Below are positions 24,512 to 33,400 of a stretch of 64,000 bases of DNA, in pieces; position 1 is the first letter of the stretch, and every line of letters starts with the position of its first letter. Location of the stretch: assembly GCA_040396955.1 (NCBI GenBank), contig JBBAWX010000007.1:1-64000 (forward strand). The letters run 5' to 3'. This DNA is from UBA965 sp040396955. Its GTDB lineage: Bacteria > Chloroflexota > Chloroflexia > Chloroflexales > Roseiflexaceae. The position numbers were made by a program, and so were the translations under genes. The notes beneath the pieces are model-generated. The model did not search any database. It was not told the origin of the DNA and saw only the letters and a list, made by a program, of their open reading frames with translations.

Positions 24512-26683
24512 TCAACGTTCTTTGAACGTTTCATGATATGGGTATTCGCCAACCCAGATAAGTGCGTGTGTGTGGGTGATGAGGAGTCCGGTAGGCAGGG
24601 CGCTGATGCCCAAAATATCTCCGTAGGTCGTGTTTGTTTCATAGGTCCAGAGTGGGGTAGCTTCACCGATGTGGTAGGCGCTACAGCGTTGCGGCGTACA
24701 TCCGATTATTCGTGCATCATCGTCGCTGACCATGACGCGCCAGTCAGCGGGGATGGGTACGTGGTGCGGATCGCCCACCCGTGGTACCCAGACGAGCAGG
24801 GCTTGATTGCCGTAGCCGGTGTAGGTATGCCAGGCAGTGCCACGCACGCTGACGCCACTTTGATCGGGATAAAAGAGGGTGACGCGATTGGCCTCCCAGC
24901 CAAGATCGGCGATCACGGTGCTTTGGAGTTGGCTGACCTGCAACGCATAGAGGTGATGACCGACCCGATGATAGACGAAGCCGTCGGCACCACTCACAAA
25001 GGTGGGATTCTCGAATTGTGGCCCGGTCTCCACCCCAAAGGCGGGTAAGCGACCGCCATCGCTACTATCGAACGCCGTTGCGCCGAGGAAGACCAGGCTC
25101 CCGTCTGGTGCAAGTACTGCCGGGTACTCGGCGTAATTGGCGATGGCGGGTGTTCGCCATTGGAGCGCTCCGTCTTTGAAGGCTTCGAGGCGGTCGACCA
25201 CTGTGACGATGACCGTATCGTCGTCCATGATGACTGCTCCAGCGGTGGCTTGTGCACGTGATGCGGTGCCATACTCACGGACAATTTCACCCTGTAGTGT
25301 GTAGTGGCGAATAAGGCCTTGGACGCCAACGGTGACGATTTCGCCCTGTGATGTGAGACTGGGTGTGCCTACAAACGGATATTTGACCGGGATTTGTTGC
25401 CAGGTGCCGGCGGGTGTGTAGATCAAGAGCGAGCGTTCGCCGTAATGCACCACGCTCCCGTCGTTGGCAACCACGCCGCCACCGCTGAGTGGCTCCGGCG
25501 CCATGGTGAGGAGCTGTGCAGCTGGTAAACCGCTGGGGATTTGGCCCCGATAACTCTGGGCAGCATCGCCATGCACGTGCCCCCAGGGCTGGCGCGCATT
25601 CATGATGACTGGAGCAGGCTGGGTCACCGATGCTGATGGTGCGGGCCACTGCTGGTAGGCGATGAGCAGGCTCGCTCCCACCACGATTGCACCCGTACTG
25701 ACAAGGGGGAGCACTCGCCACTGGCTGGCACGAATCAGCCCAGATTCAACACGAAATGTGAGCCCGTCCACCCATGTGTGGGCACGTGCTTGTGGAAGTT
25801 GTGTGCTTTGTTGACGCAAGAGATCGAGCACAAGTTGGATGCCGAGTGTGATTATGCCGACGTAGATGCCGACCACGATCAGTCCTTCGGGGTGCAACAT
25901 GCGTTCATAGCTCGTGGCTAGCAGTTGTCCGAGCTCGGCATAATCGGCGCTTCGCGCACCGACTGGTACTGCATCACCAGCTACGATAATCCAGGCTGTT
26001 CCCCCCACATAAAAGCCCAAAAACCCGAGCGCTGCCAACAGGATGAGCGTAGTACTGAGCTCATTGACGATGATGACGGGCAGCAGTGGGGCGACAAGAC
26101 GGAGCATGTGCCGCATGACGATGGTCATGGTCGTACTACCGCCACTGACGGCGGCTTCGTAGACCGCCTGGCGTTTCAAGGTGTGCCCGACGTGCGCCAC
26201 CTGTTGCGACACCTCACCCCAGCCACCCCAACTCATGGCCACGATGAAGATGCCAACCCCGGCCGATGAACCGCCGACGGCAAGGACGAAGAGGGCACTT
26301 AGGAGCACTGGCACAGTGAGGGTGAAGGTCTGGAGTGGCTGCAAACAACGGCGAGACCAGTGGCCACCAAATGCGAGTAGTACGCCGACGATGCTGCCAA
26401 TGAGAAGGCGGAGCGTGGTGGCTACGGCAATGGTGAGCATGGTCGGCTGGGTTCCGGCCAGCAAGCGACTCAGTAAATCACGGCCGTATTGATCGGATCC
26501 GAGCCAAAAGCCATCGGTGCCGATGGGAAACGGTGGCGATATGTAGCCTTCGGCCACACGAAGTACCGTGTGTCGTTCACGGGGGTCGTGCGGGGCCAAA
26601 GTCGCCCCACAGAGCGTAAGCACGAGAGTGAGGGCGATGATTATCGCGCCAGCGATGTGACCGATGCGCCATGTCAGTGTCAT
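24512..26683 (-). CDS. NikC/DppC-type ABC permease fused to a beta-propeller-like domain
   Basis: 723 residues; the start shares one base with the stop of the upstream permease (TGATG). Residues about 1-300 are a DppC/NikC-type permease: an N-terminal helix, then the G-T-D-G-F-W-L-G-S-D-Q-Y-G-R-D-L-L-S-R signature of the family, about five more helices, and a loop with E-A-A-V-S-G-G-S near residue 205. An added membrane helix lies at about 325-347. After it come about 370 residues without membrane segments but with repeated short strands such as G-S-V-V-H-Y-G, G-L-I-R-H-Y-T and G-S-L-V-F-L-G, resembling PQQ/quinoprotein-type propeller blades. This domain would lie outside the membrane if the extra helix crosses it. 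The normal length of such permeases is about 300, so this is a fusion or large extension of unknown role. Confidence 0.8.
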   Translation of the reverse strand: MTLTWRIGHIAGAIIIALTLVLTLCGATLAPHDPRERHTVLRVAEGYISPPFPIGTDGFWLGSDQYGRDLLSRLLAGTQPTMLTIAVATTLRLLIGSIVGVLLAFGGHWSRRCLQPLQTFTLTVPVLLSALFVLAVGGSSAGVGIFIVAMSWGGWGEVSQQVAHVGHTLKRQAVYEAAVSGGSTTMTIVMRHMLRLVAPLLPVIIVNELSTTLILLAALGFLGFYVGGTAWIIVAGDAVPVGARSADYAELGQLLATSYERMLHPEGLIVVGIYVGIITLGIQLVLDLLRQQSTQLPQARAHTWVDGLTFRVESGLIRASQWRVLPLVSTGAIVVGASLLIAYQQWPAPSASVTQPAPVIMNARQPWGHVHGDAAQSYRGQIPSGLPAAQLLTMAPEPLSGGGVVANDGSVVHYGERSLLIYTPAGTWQQIPVKYPFVGTPSLTSQGEIVTVGVQGLIRHYTLQGEIVREYGTASRAQATAGAVIMDDDTVIVTVVDRLEAFKDGALQWRTPAIANYAEYPAVLAPDGSLVFLGATAFDSSDGGRLPAFGVETGPQFENPTFVSGADGFVYHRVGHHLYALQVSQLQSTVIADLGWEANRVTLFYPDQSGVSVRGTAWHTYTGYGNQALLVWVPRVGDPHHVPIPADWRVMVSDDDARIIGCTPQRCSAYHIGEATPLWTYETNTTYGDILGISALPTGLLITHTHALIWVGEYPYHETFKER

Positions 26684-27597
26684 CACGGTGTCCCACCCTG
26701 GTAAACATGGCGTGGTTGCCACAGTCGCCGTATGAGTTCGATGAGCAAAAACCAGACGAACAGGCCACTCGCAATGGCGGCGATGACGCCAGCATCCAGA
26801 TAGACGGCAACACGTTGCTGCGTGGTGAATGCGGGTGCGACAATCGCTCTGACCAGCGTTTCTCCGATGCCACCCCATTGAAAGATCATCTCAACAATGA
26901 TGAGATCGGCAATAAGTTGGCGTAGTTGCCCGGCAATGACGATGCCGATGGCCACGTGTTGGGCAGGGAGTAGATGATTGGCGATGATGTCGCCTCGACT
27001 GAGGCCGCGTGCTTGTGCTACCACCACGTGTGGGGCATGCCATGCCTGCTCGAGGAGGGTCGTAATGCGTTGAGTAATGATGAGAAATGGCCGGAGACAT
27101 AATGCGAATAACGGCACGACGAGGTGTTTGTCCCAGCCGAATCCGTGTAACGGGAGTGGCGGTTGCCATGGAGTCGACACGAGGATGAAGTAGAGTGCTG
27201 CCACTGCCATACTTGCCACGAACAAGCTTTGTAAGGCATCGGCACCACTCAGCCACCAGGGGAGTTGCCGCTGTTGTGTGACCAATCGCTGTGCCAGCCA
27301 ACTGCCAGCCACGGTTGCCAGTGTCGCAGCCAGCAGGTAAAGACCGACTGAGCGCATCCAGCGCTCATTGAGGACACTCCTCAACGTCTCGTTGCTCCCT
27401 GGGAATAGCGCGTCATCGTGCCACACGGCATCAAGATGGGTCAGATAGGCATCCCAATTGCGTGTGGACGTCGTTGGTCCTGTGGGCAGGGGGCTCGTTT
27501 GGCCTTGGAGGTGTACGGTCAACGCAAAAAAGAGCCCATGCACCAAGGGCGCACCTACGACGACCATCACAAGCATGCGGAGCAATGATTTAAGCAT
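26683..27597 (-). CDS. NikB/DppB-type ABC permease
   Basis: 304 residues from the ATG at 27597, which overlaps the end of the ATPase gene by 8 bases. Six membrane helices; the coupling loop reads V-V-A-Q-A-R-G-L-S-R-G-D-I-I, close to the A-R-A-K-G-L-S of DppB/NikB proteins, followed by V-E-M-I-F-Q-W-G-G-I-G (usual E-x-x-F-x-x-P-G-x-G). It is the partner of the following DppC-type permease. No DppA/NikA binding protein and no DppD/DppF ATPases are adjacent; instead it follows a ferric-iron-type ATPase. Confidence 0.85.
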   Translation of the reverse strand: MLKSLLRMLVMVVVGAPLVHGLFFALTVHLQGQTSPLPTGPTTSTRNWDAYLTHLDAVWHDDALFPGSNETLRSVLNERWMRSVGLYLLAATLATVAGSWLAQRLVTQQRQLPWWLSGADALQSLFVASMAVAALYFILVSTPWQPPLPLHGFGWDKHLVVPLFALCLRPFLIITQRITTLLEQAWHAPHVVVAQARGLSRGDIIANHLLPAQHVAIGIVIAGQLRQLIADLIIVEMIFQWGGIGETLVRAIVAPAFTTQQRVAVYLDAGVIAAIASGLFVWFLLIELIRRLWQPRHVYQGGTP

Positions 27598-28690
27598 GGG
27601 AGTAGCGTTGTGGCGTGGTTGGCACGGCAGTACCATGTGCATGCTCGCCACAGAAGTAGACCAGCGGGTGAGTGGCCGCATGATTCACTTGGACGCGTTC
27701 CCCCACAGCAAAGAGGTGGTCGTGGCGCTGTTTGGCGTTGATGACCTGTCCCGATGCAAGTTGCAGGCGGTAATGGTACTGTGGACCTTCGTACGTGCGC
27801 TCTACAATCGTCGCATTGCCGGTTTCCGCATGTGTAAAGTCAATATCGTCGTAGCGGATGAGGATTTGGCAGGTGGTGGTCGTGCCATCGAACGTGCCAA
27901 TGGGGGTGAGTGTGCCGAGTTCACTGTGGAGTGTACCATCACGCCAGTGCGCATCCACAAAATCGGCCTGCCCCATGAATGCCGCGGCAAAGCGCGTACG
28001 CGGTTGTGCAAATAGCTCTTCGGGAGTGCCGATTTGATGCAAGATGCCCTCGTGCAGGAGTGCAATACGATCAGCAATTGCGAGAGCCTCGGCCTGGTCA
28101 TGGGTGACAATGATGGCGGCTGTACGGGCAGTGCGCAAAATCCCGCGTAATTCGCTACGTACGTGGTCACGCAAGGCGGTGTCGAGGTTGCTAAACGGTT
28201 CGTCGAGCAAAATCACCGGCGGCTCAGGGGCGAGTGCCCGCGCGATGGCGACTCGTTGTTGCTGACCGCCACTGAGTTGGTGCGGGAGTCGATCGCCGAG
28301 TCCACTCAAGCCGACCAACCGCAATGCTTCACTGACCCGAGCAGACTGTTCGGGTTTGGGGAAAGCGTGGAGGGCAAAGCGAATGTTGTCGTTGACGCTC
28401 ATGTGCGGAAATAGCGCATAGTCTTGAAATACCATGCCCACGCGCCGCGCTTCGGGAGGCAAGGATTTACCGCGACTAGCTGCTGACATTCCCCGAATGG
28501 TGATTTCGCCACTGTCTGGCATTTCGAGCCCTGCGATGAGGCGAAGTGTCGTGGTTTTGCCGGAGCCACTTGGCCCCAATAATACGAGTATTTCGCCCGG
28601 ATAGAGGGCGAGATCAAGGGCATTCACGATGGCGTGAGCTGCTGTAGCCGGGTGGCGTGTGACTTTTTTTAGTGAAACGACCGCTTCCAT
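27590..28690 (-). CDS. fbpC: Ferric-iron-type ABC transporter ATP-binding protein
   Basis: 366 residues, taking the ATG seven bases after AGGGA. Walker A G-P-S-G-S-G-K-T-T, Q-loop F-Q-D-Y-A-L-F-P-H, signature L-S-G-G-Q-Q-Q-R, Walker B I-L-L-D-E-P-F-S-N-L-D, and switch His in V-T-H-D-Q-A-E-A are all present. A TOBE-like C-terminal region of about 120 residues is typical of FbpC/FutC and PotA proteins. It follows the FbpB-type permease by 30 bases and should drive it; because it also overlaps the DppB-type gene it may serve that pair as well. Confidence 0.9.
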   Translation of the reverse strand: MEAVVSLKKVTRHPATAAHAIVNALDLALYPGEILVLLGPSGSGKTTTLRLIAGLEMPDSGEITIRGMSAASRGKSLPPEARRVGMVFQDYALFPHMSVNDNIRFALHAFPKPEQSARVSEALRLVGLSGLGDRLPHQLSGGQQQRVAIARALAPEPPVILLDEPFSNLDTALRDHVRSELRGILRTARTAAIIVTHDQAEALAIADRIALLHEGILHQIGTPEELFAQPRTRFAAAFMGQADFVDAHWRDGTLHSELGTLTPIGTFDGTTTTCQILIRYDDIDFTHAETGNATIVERTYEGPQYHYRLQLASGQVINAKQRHDHLFAVGERVQVNHAATHPLVYFCGEHAHGTAVPTTPQRYSHA

Positions 28691-28720
28691 GCCCATTTCC
28701 CTATCTCTGAACACCGCAAC

Positions 28721-30334
28721 TCATCGGTATTGATTCCGTAGCACCAAGGCAACGGGCACAAGTGCTCCCACAATCAGGAGTAGCGCTGGTGCCGCAGCTG
28801 CCGTATAAAACCCATCACTGGCCGGCATCCAGATACGCACTGCCAGGGTGTCGAATCCGGCTGGTCGCAACAAGAGTGTGGCAGGGAGCTCTTTGAGCAT
28901 GCTGAGAAACAACAAGGCCCAACTTGCGCGCAACCCGGGTGCCGCTAGCGGCATCACAATGCGGTACAGGACACGCAATGCGCTCTGGCCGAGACTGCGC
29001 CCCACTTCTTCGATTGAGGGGGCAATTTGCTCCAATGCGGCATCGAGGCTTTGAACTGCCTGTGGCAGAAACCGGATGATGTAGGCAAGCACCAACGGCA
29101 CAATTCCGCCAGTTAACCACACTGCCCCCTGATTGACCATGAGTACGATGCTTAAAGCTACTACGACGCCCGGTAGGGCATACCCGGATTGACTGAGTCG
29201 TGCTATAACCAAGCCTATTTTACCACCACGGCGTAGGAGTAGGGCAGGCGTTATAGCAAGGATGGTGGTCAACGTGGCGATGAGTCCCACAAAAATCACA
29301 TTGTTGGCGCCGATGCTGACGAGTTTGGGCCAGGCGATGAGGCTGGCCTGCTCACTAGGTGAGAGTGGCAACCAGCTCCAATAGAGGAGTGTCCCGAGGG
29401 GGGCGACGAGGGCCACCAGGCTAAAGACTGCGAGTACGAACTGTGCTCCTGCTTGCCACCAGCCGAGTTGACGTACGAGTTGAGGGCGCCATGAGCGGTT
29501 GATTTGAGCGCCACCACGCCCAGCCAGCCACTCCTCGAGTACGATGAGGCCGAGTGTGGCGATAATCAGCGGGATGCTCAAAAGGGCCGCACCTTCGCGG
29601 TCGATTTGCCCGGTAAACCGACCATATATTGCCGTGCTAAATGTCGGTAGACGCAGTAGTGCGGGCACCCCAAAGTCGGCGAGCGCATAGAGCATCACCA
29701 ACAACATGCCTCCTCCTGCTGCTGGCGCAATCAACGGCAAGGTGACATGACGCAGGCGATACCACGTCGATGCCCCACTTATCTGGGCAATTTCGCTGAG
29801 ATGATTGCTTCCTTGGCGAAGCACTGCGGCTACTGGCAAGTAGATGTAGGGTGACAGACAAAACGCTAAGACGATGGTACTCCCGGGGAGACCGAATATC
29901 CATGAAAAGGGGATGTCACCAAATGCAACTACGCCGTGTTCGACGAGCCAGCGCTCTACGAGGCCACGTGGCCGGAGTAATGCGAGCATGCAAATGCTCA
30001 ATACGTACGGTGGGATGGCCAGTGGTAAGGCGGCTACGATGCGCCAAATACTTTTGCCCCAGAGATGACTCCGCTCGATGAGGAGTGCTTGAATGACACC
30101 AATGATGCCGCTTAGTAGCGCACTAGCAATCGACAATAAGACGGTGTTGCCGACAAGTTGGAGAAATAGTGGGAATGGTGGTAAGACTGACCGTCCGCTT
30201 GCACCGAGCCCACGCACGACCGTATAAACGGCAGGAACCAGTGAAATAACGGCAACGCTGATGGCCAAAATCCAGACGAGCGCAGGTGGACGACGCGTCC
30301 CACCGGTTAGTTGTTGGAGGGTGTCTCTTGGCAT
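28721..30334 (-). CDS. fbpB: Ferric-iron ABC transporter permease, double-domain
   Basis: 537 residues with about twelve membrane helices in two homologous halves, the normal form of FbpB/FutB permeases. Each half has an ATPase-contact loop: E-I-A-Q-I-S-G-A-S-T-W-Y-R near residue 180 and E-E-V-G-R-S-L-G-Q-S-A-L-R-V near residue 440. It moves Fe(III) delivered by the FbpA-type binding proteins. The ATG follows immediately after the stop of the binding-protein gene. Confidence 0.92.
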   Translation of the reverse strand: MPRDTLQQLTGGTRRPPALVWILAISVAVISLVPAVYTVVRGLGASGRSVLPPFPLFLQLVGNTVLLSIASALLSGIIGVIQALLIERSHLWGKSIWRIVAALPLAIPPYVLSICMLALLRPRGLVERWLVEHGVVAFGDIPFSWIFGLPGSTIVLAFCLSPYIYLPVAAVLRQGSNHLSEIAQISGASTWYRLRHVTLPLIAPAAGGGMLLVMLYALADFGVPALLRLPTFSTAIYGRFTGQIDREGAALLSIPLIIATLGLIVLEEWLAGRGGAQINRSWRPQLVRQLGWWQAGAQFVLAVFSLVALVAPLGTLLYWSWLPLSPSEQASLIAWPKLVSIGANNVIFVGLIATLTTILAITPALLLRRGGKIGLVIARLSQSGYALPGVVVALSIVLMVNQGAVWLTGGIVPLVLAYIIRFLPQAVQSLDAALEQIAPSIEEVGRSLGQSALRVLYRIVMPLAAPGLRASWALLFLSMLKELPATLLLRPAGFDTLAVRIWMPASDGFYTAAAAPALLLIVGALVPVALVLRNQYR

Positions 30335-31360
30335 TTATGGGATCCCCACAGACTGCATGAGCGCGATTGCTTCGGGGACACGATCGGCACAGCGCTGCAT
30401 GTCAATGTCAGCAACGTGGAAGTTTGCTAGCGCTGGGATGCCGGGAGCAGGCGCGACACCAGCCACCACCGGGTATTCGAGATTAAGGTCCGCAAAGAGA
30501 CGTTGCGTCTCTGTCGCAAATAAAAACTCCATGAAGCGTTGGGCATTACGCTCGTTGGGAGCCCTGCGGATGACGCCCACCGCCGTCGTGTTGACAAGCA
30601 ACCCCATTTGCCCTGCCTGTTGGTCGGGGTAGATGATGCCCACATTCGCACCATCTGCTTCACGGCGTTGGAGCTCATAATTGTAGCTGTTGAGCAGTCC
30701 AATGGCGTACTCCCCGTTGCCGACGGCTTTACGTATATCGGTGGCCGCCGCCAAAAATGTGGTTTGATTGGCAACCAAGCCCGTAAGCCACGCTTTGGTC
30801 ACGTCTTGACCCAGTAATGTCAGCATGGCGGCCACTTGCGCTTGCATGGGGCCATTGTTGCTGTCTGCCATGACAACCTGGCCGCGCCAGCGTGGGTCCA
30901 CCAAATCCAACATCGATTGGGGCGCGGCATCTGCGCGAATCATGTCGGTGTTGTACATGATGGCACGAGTCCGCAGGGTTACTGCATACCACGTCCCATC
31001 GTGTGCGCGAATGCGTGGATCAAGGGTGTCACTCCCGACAAACACACTACTCTGCAGACCACCCTGGCGACTCAGGTTGATGTGCGTCAGCTGGTCGGTG
31101 CTCACAAACACGTCGCCCTGCGGATATGCCTGCTCTTCGAGGATGGTCGCCGCAAGTTCGTTATTTTTGCCAGATTTTAATTGTACGCGTATCTCTGGGT
31201 AACGTGCTTGGAATTCCGCTATGATCGGCTTCATGAAGGCTTCAGTTCGGCCACTATAAATGACCAACGAGTTGGTCTCACGGTCGAGAAGTTGACAACC
31301 ACTGAGGAGTAGCCACATCCCAACGAGACAAATCCAAAAAATACGGCGTCGTATGTGCAT
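30335..31360 (-). CDS. Ferric-iron-binding lipoprotein, paralogue with altered Tyr motif
   Basis: 341 residues; lipoprotein signal ends L-L-S-G-C (Cys22). The FbpA/FutA pattern is clear: L-V-I-Y-S-G-R, then L-K-S-G-K-N-N-E-L-A-A-T-I-L-E-E shared almost exactly with the upstream paralogue. At the metal site the tandem tyrosines are replaced by Tyr226-Asn227-Tyr228, where the paralogue has three consecutive Tyr. This suggests a changed metal or anion preference. It is directly joined to the permease gene. Confidence 0.88.
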   Translation of the reverse strand: MHIRRRIFWICLVGMWLLLSGCQLLDRETNSLVIYSGRTEAFMKPIIAEFQARYPEIRVQLKSGKNNELAATILEEQAYPQGDVFVSTDQLTHINLSRQGGLQSSVFVGSDTLDPRIRAHDGTWYAVTLRTRAIMYNTDMIRADAAPQSMLDLVDPRWRGQVVMADSNNGPMQAQVAAMLTLLGQDVTKAWLTGLVANQTTFLAAATDIRKAVGNGEYAIGLLNSYNYELQRREADGANVGIIYPDQQAGQMGLLVNTTAVGVIRRAPNERNAQRFMEFLFATETQRLFADLNLEYPVVAGVAPAPGIPALANFHVADIDMQRCADRVPEAIALMQSVGIP

Positions 31361-31420
31361 AGTTGTGTTGCCTAAATTCCCCACCAAACTGAATTCCATT
31401 GTACCGCATCTTTGCACCAT

Positions 31421-31457
31421 CTCCCCGCTCATGGTGCTCGTCACCATAAACGGGGAG
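31421..31457 (-). other. Hairpin between the two iron-binding protein genes
   Basis: CTCCCCG and CATGGTG (31421-31436) pair with CACCATaaaCGGGGAG (31442-31457), giving a strong interrupted stem. There is no T tract. A TACAAT box lies shortly after it on the minus strand. It may attenuate transcription or stabilise the upstream message so that the first binding protein is made in excess. Confidence 0.5.
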
Positions 31458-31486
31458 TGCTCATTGTTGGCTTCGCAATGACGTGA

Positions 31487-32548
31487 CTAGGGGATACCTG
31501 CTCCCTGGATGAATTGAATCGCCGTAGGCACAGTGTCGGCAATACCTGGCATGTCGACATTCAACGTGCGCAACGTATCGAGCGGGGTGACGCCTTCTGC
31601 CACATTTACCCCTGCGATGAGTGGGTACTCGTAGTTCAATTCAGCAAATAACTGTTGTGTGCTGGGCAAGAACAAAAACTCCACGAACGTTTTTGCCGCT
31701 GCCGCATGCGGACTCCCTGCGATGATACCAACTGCGGTCGTATTGACCATCACGCCAATCTGGTCAGGTCCTTGGTCGGGATAGACCACTGCAACTTGAT
31801 TGTCACTTGGCTCGCGCTTTTGGAGTTCGTAGTAGTAGTGATTGACTAAGCCGATCGCAAATTCACCGGCGCCAACCGCCTTGCGAACATCGGTGTGTCC
31901 ACCGAAAAATGTCGTCCCGTTGGCAACAAGCCCTTCAAGCCACGCCGTAGTCGCATCCTCACCCACTGTGCTCATCATCATTGCCACCTGGGCTTGCATG
32001 GCACCGTTGGTTGAGTTGGCCGCTGCAATCTTGCCCTTCCACTTGGGATCGGTCAAATCAAAAATCGACTGTGGCGCTTCTTCGGCACTCACAAGCGTCG
32101 TGTTGTACATAATGACGCGGGCCCGTTTGGTGACCGAATACCAGCTCCCATCGGCCGCTTTTAACTCGCTTGGAATGCCTTCAGTGCCCGCAATGGACTC
32201 TTTTGCAAGAGCATCGGCAGCGCTCAAGTTGATGTGGGTCAACATGTCCGTGCTTATAAATACGTCGGCCTGTGGATTTTGACGCTCCTCGAGAATTGTT
32301 GCCGCAAGTTCGTTGTTTTTGCCAGATTTGAGGCTCACTGTAATCTCAGGATGTGCTTGCTGAAATGCCTCGATAACCGGGGTAATCAGCGCTTCACTAC
32401 GCCCGCTATAAATCACGAGCGCCTGCTTGGCACTGTCACCCTCTGCCGCTGGTGCCGTCGCCACGGGAGTGGCGGTGCTCCCACATGCGCTCAATGCACC
32501 CATCAACATTACGCTGCTGATGACCTGTTGCCATCGTTGCATCTGCAT
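31487..32548 (-). CDS. Ferric-iron-binding lipoprotein
   Basis: 353 residues starting at the ATG after AGGAGAG. Lipobox L-S-A-C (Cys22), then a short Thr/Ala/Pro linker. FbpA/FutA fold: L-V-I-Y-S-G-R-S-E near residue 45, L-K-S-G-K-N-N-E-L, and the iron-binding tyrosine cluster at Tyr238-240 in V-N-H-Y-Y-Y-E-L. In this family two adjacent tyrosines coordinate Fe(III). It is the first gene of a six-gene operon and has a strong promoter with a palindrome in its spacer. Confidence 0.9.
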   Translation of the reverse strand: MQMQRWQQVISSVMLMGALSACGSTATPVATAPAAEGDSAKQALVIYSGRSEALITPVIEAFQQAHPEITVSLKSGKNNELAATILEERQNPQADVFISTDMLTHINLSAADALAKESIAGTEGIPSELKAADGSWYSVTKRARVIMYNTTLVSAEEAPQSIFDLTDPKWKGKIAAANSTNGAMQAQVAMMMSTVGEDATTAWLEGLVANGTTFFGGHTDVRKAVGAGEFAIGLVNHYYYELQKREPSDNQVAVVYPDQGPDQIGVMVNTTAVGIIAGSPHAAAAKTFVEFLFLPSTQQLFAELNYEYPLIAGVNVAEGVTPLDTLRTLNVDMPGIADTVPTAIQFIQGAGIP

Positions 32549-32592
32549 ACTCGTTCTCTCCTGTGTATCCGTGGATATGTTGCACATGCCAT

Positions 32593-32621
32593 AGTATATC
32601 TGAATAAATTTATTTTTGCAA
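32593..32621 (-). promoter_or_regulatory. Iron operon promoter with a palindromic operator in the spacer
   Basis: On the minus strand TTGCAA (32621-32616) and TATACT (32598-32593) are 17 bases apart, a near-consensus promoter 45 bases before the binding-protein start. The spacer contains the perfect 12-base palindrome AATAAATTTATT (32603-32614). An A+T-rich palindrome between -35 and -10 of an iron-uptake operon is the expected place for a Fur- or DtxR-type repressor. The actual regulator is not identified. Confidence 0.65.
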
Positions 32622-32654
32622 GATAAAACTTATAAAAATGTTTTTAGTAAACAA

Positions 32655-33395
32655 TTACTCCCACAACGGTGTAGCGAGATGTCCGGCGAGTGCGCAGCCA
32701 GCCCAATCACTGAGTCCCAGTGGTGGGAAACCGTTGTGTCGTGCAATCCGATCGCCAAAGAGGGCGGCCACATGGACATGGTAGGCGGTTGCGTCACGGT
32801 ACTGTGAAAGCACGGTGCGGGTATAGTCAAGGTCATCGGCATCGAGTGTGTAGTGGCACCCAGCAAAGCTACAAATGGTGCGTTCGTGGGCGAGCAGTTG
32901 TGCCAAGGTTAGTGTGTGCGGCTGTGGCAATGGCCAGGCGGCTCGGGCGACGGTCGTTTTGACGACGCGTCGGATGTGCACGAGATCGATCGGGTCACTC
33001 ACAAAGAGGAGACTGGTCAGCCAGCCATGGGCTGTGCCGTAGGCGAGTGCGGTGCGCATGGTCATTTCTACGGCACTGCGCTCCGTCCAACCACCGGCGA
33101 CATCATCGACGACGGCAAACCCGTGCTGAAAGGGTTTTGAGAGTGTGAGTCGGGTAACATCAGCATCTTGGAGCCACATGCCAGCCATCTGCTCGATTTT
33201 GAGTGCGACGAGGTCATCGATGTAGGTGGCCACATGCGGTTTGCTCATCGGGTTATAAAAATTTAGGGATGGCAACACGACACCACCGGCATGTGCGCCC
33301 ATCAGCTTCAGGTATTCAGCCATCCGCTGGGCAGGGATGCGTGGCACATCGAACAGTGGGCGCACATGGGTGAGCAGTGGGACGTGGGTCACCAT
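32655..33395 (-). CDS. Unrecognised soluble protein paired with an FAD oxidoreductase
   Basis: 246 residues from the ATG at 33395, five bases after the stop of the oxidoreductase gene; an upstream extension would overlap that gene. I do not recognise a family. It has no signal peptide and no membrane helix. His and Cys residues are scattered (for example C-S-F-A-G-C-H near residue 180), and a central W-T-E-R-S-A-V-E-M helix follows D-D-V-A-G-G. The C-terminus holds F-P-P-L-G-L-S-D-W-A-G. Close coupling suggests it works with the DAO-family protein, perhaps as an accessory subunit or a second enzyme of the same amine pathway. Confidence 0.6.
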   Translation of the reverse strand: MVTHVPLLTHVRPLFDVPRIPAQRMAEYLKLMGAHAGGVVLPSLNFYNPMSKPHVATYIDDLVALKIEQMAGMWLQDADVTRLTLSKPFQHGFAVVDDVAGGWTERSAVEMTMRTALAYGTAHGWLTSLLFVSDPIDLVHIRRVVKTTVARAAWPLPQPHTLTLAQLLAHERTICSFAGCHYTLDADDLDYTRTVLSQYRDATAYHVHVAALFGDRIARHNGFPPLGLSDWAGCALAGHLATPLWE

Positions 33396-33400
33396 GGAGC

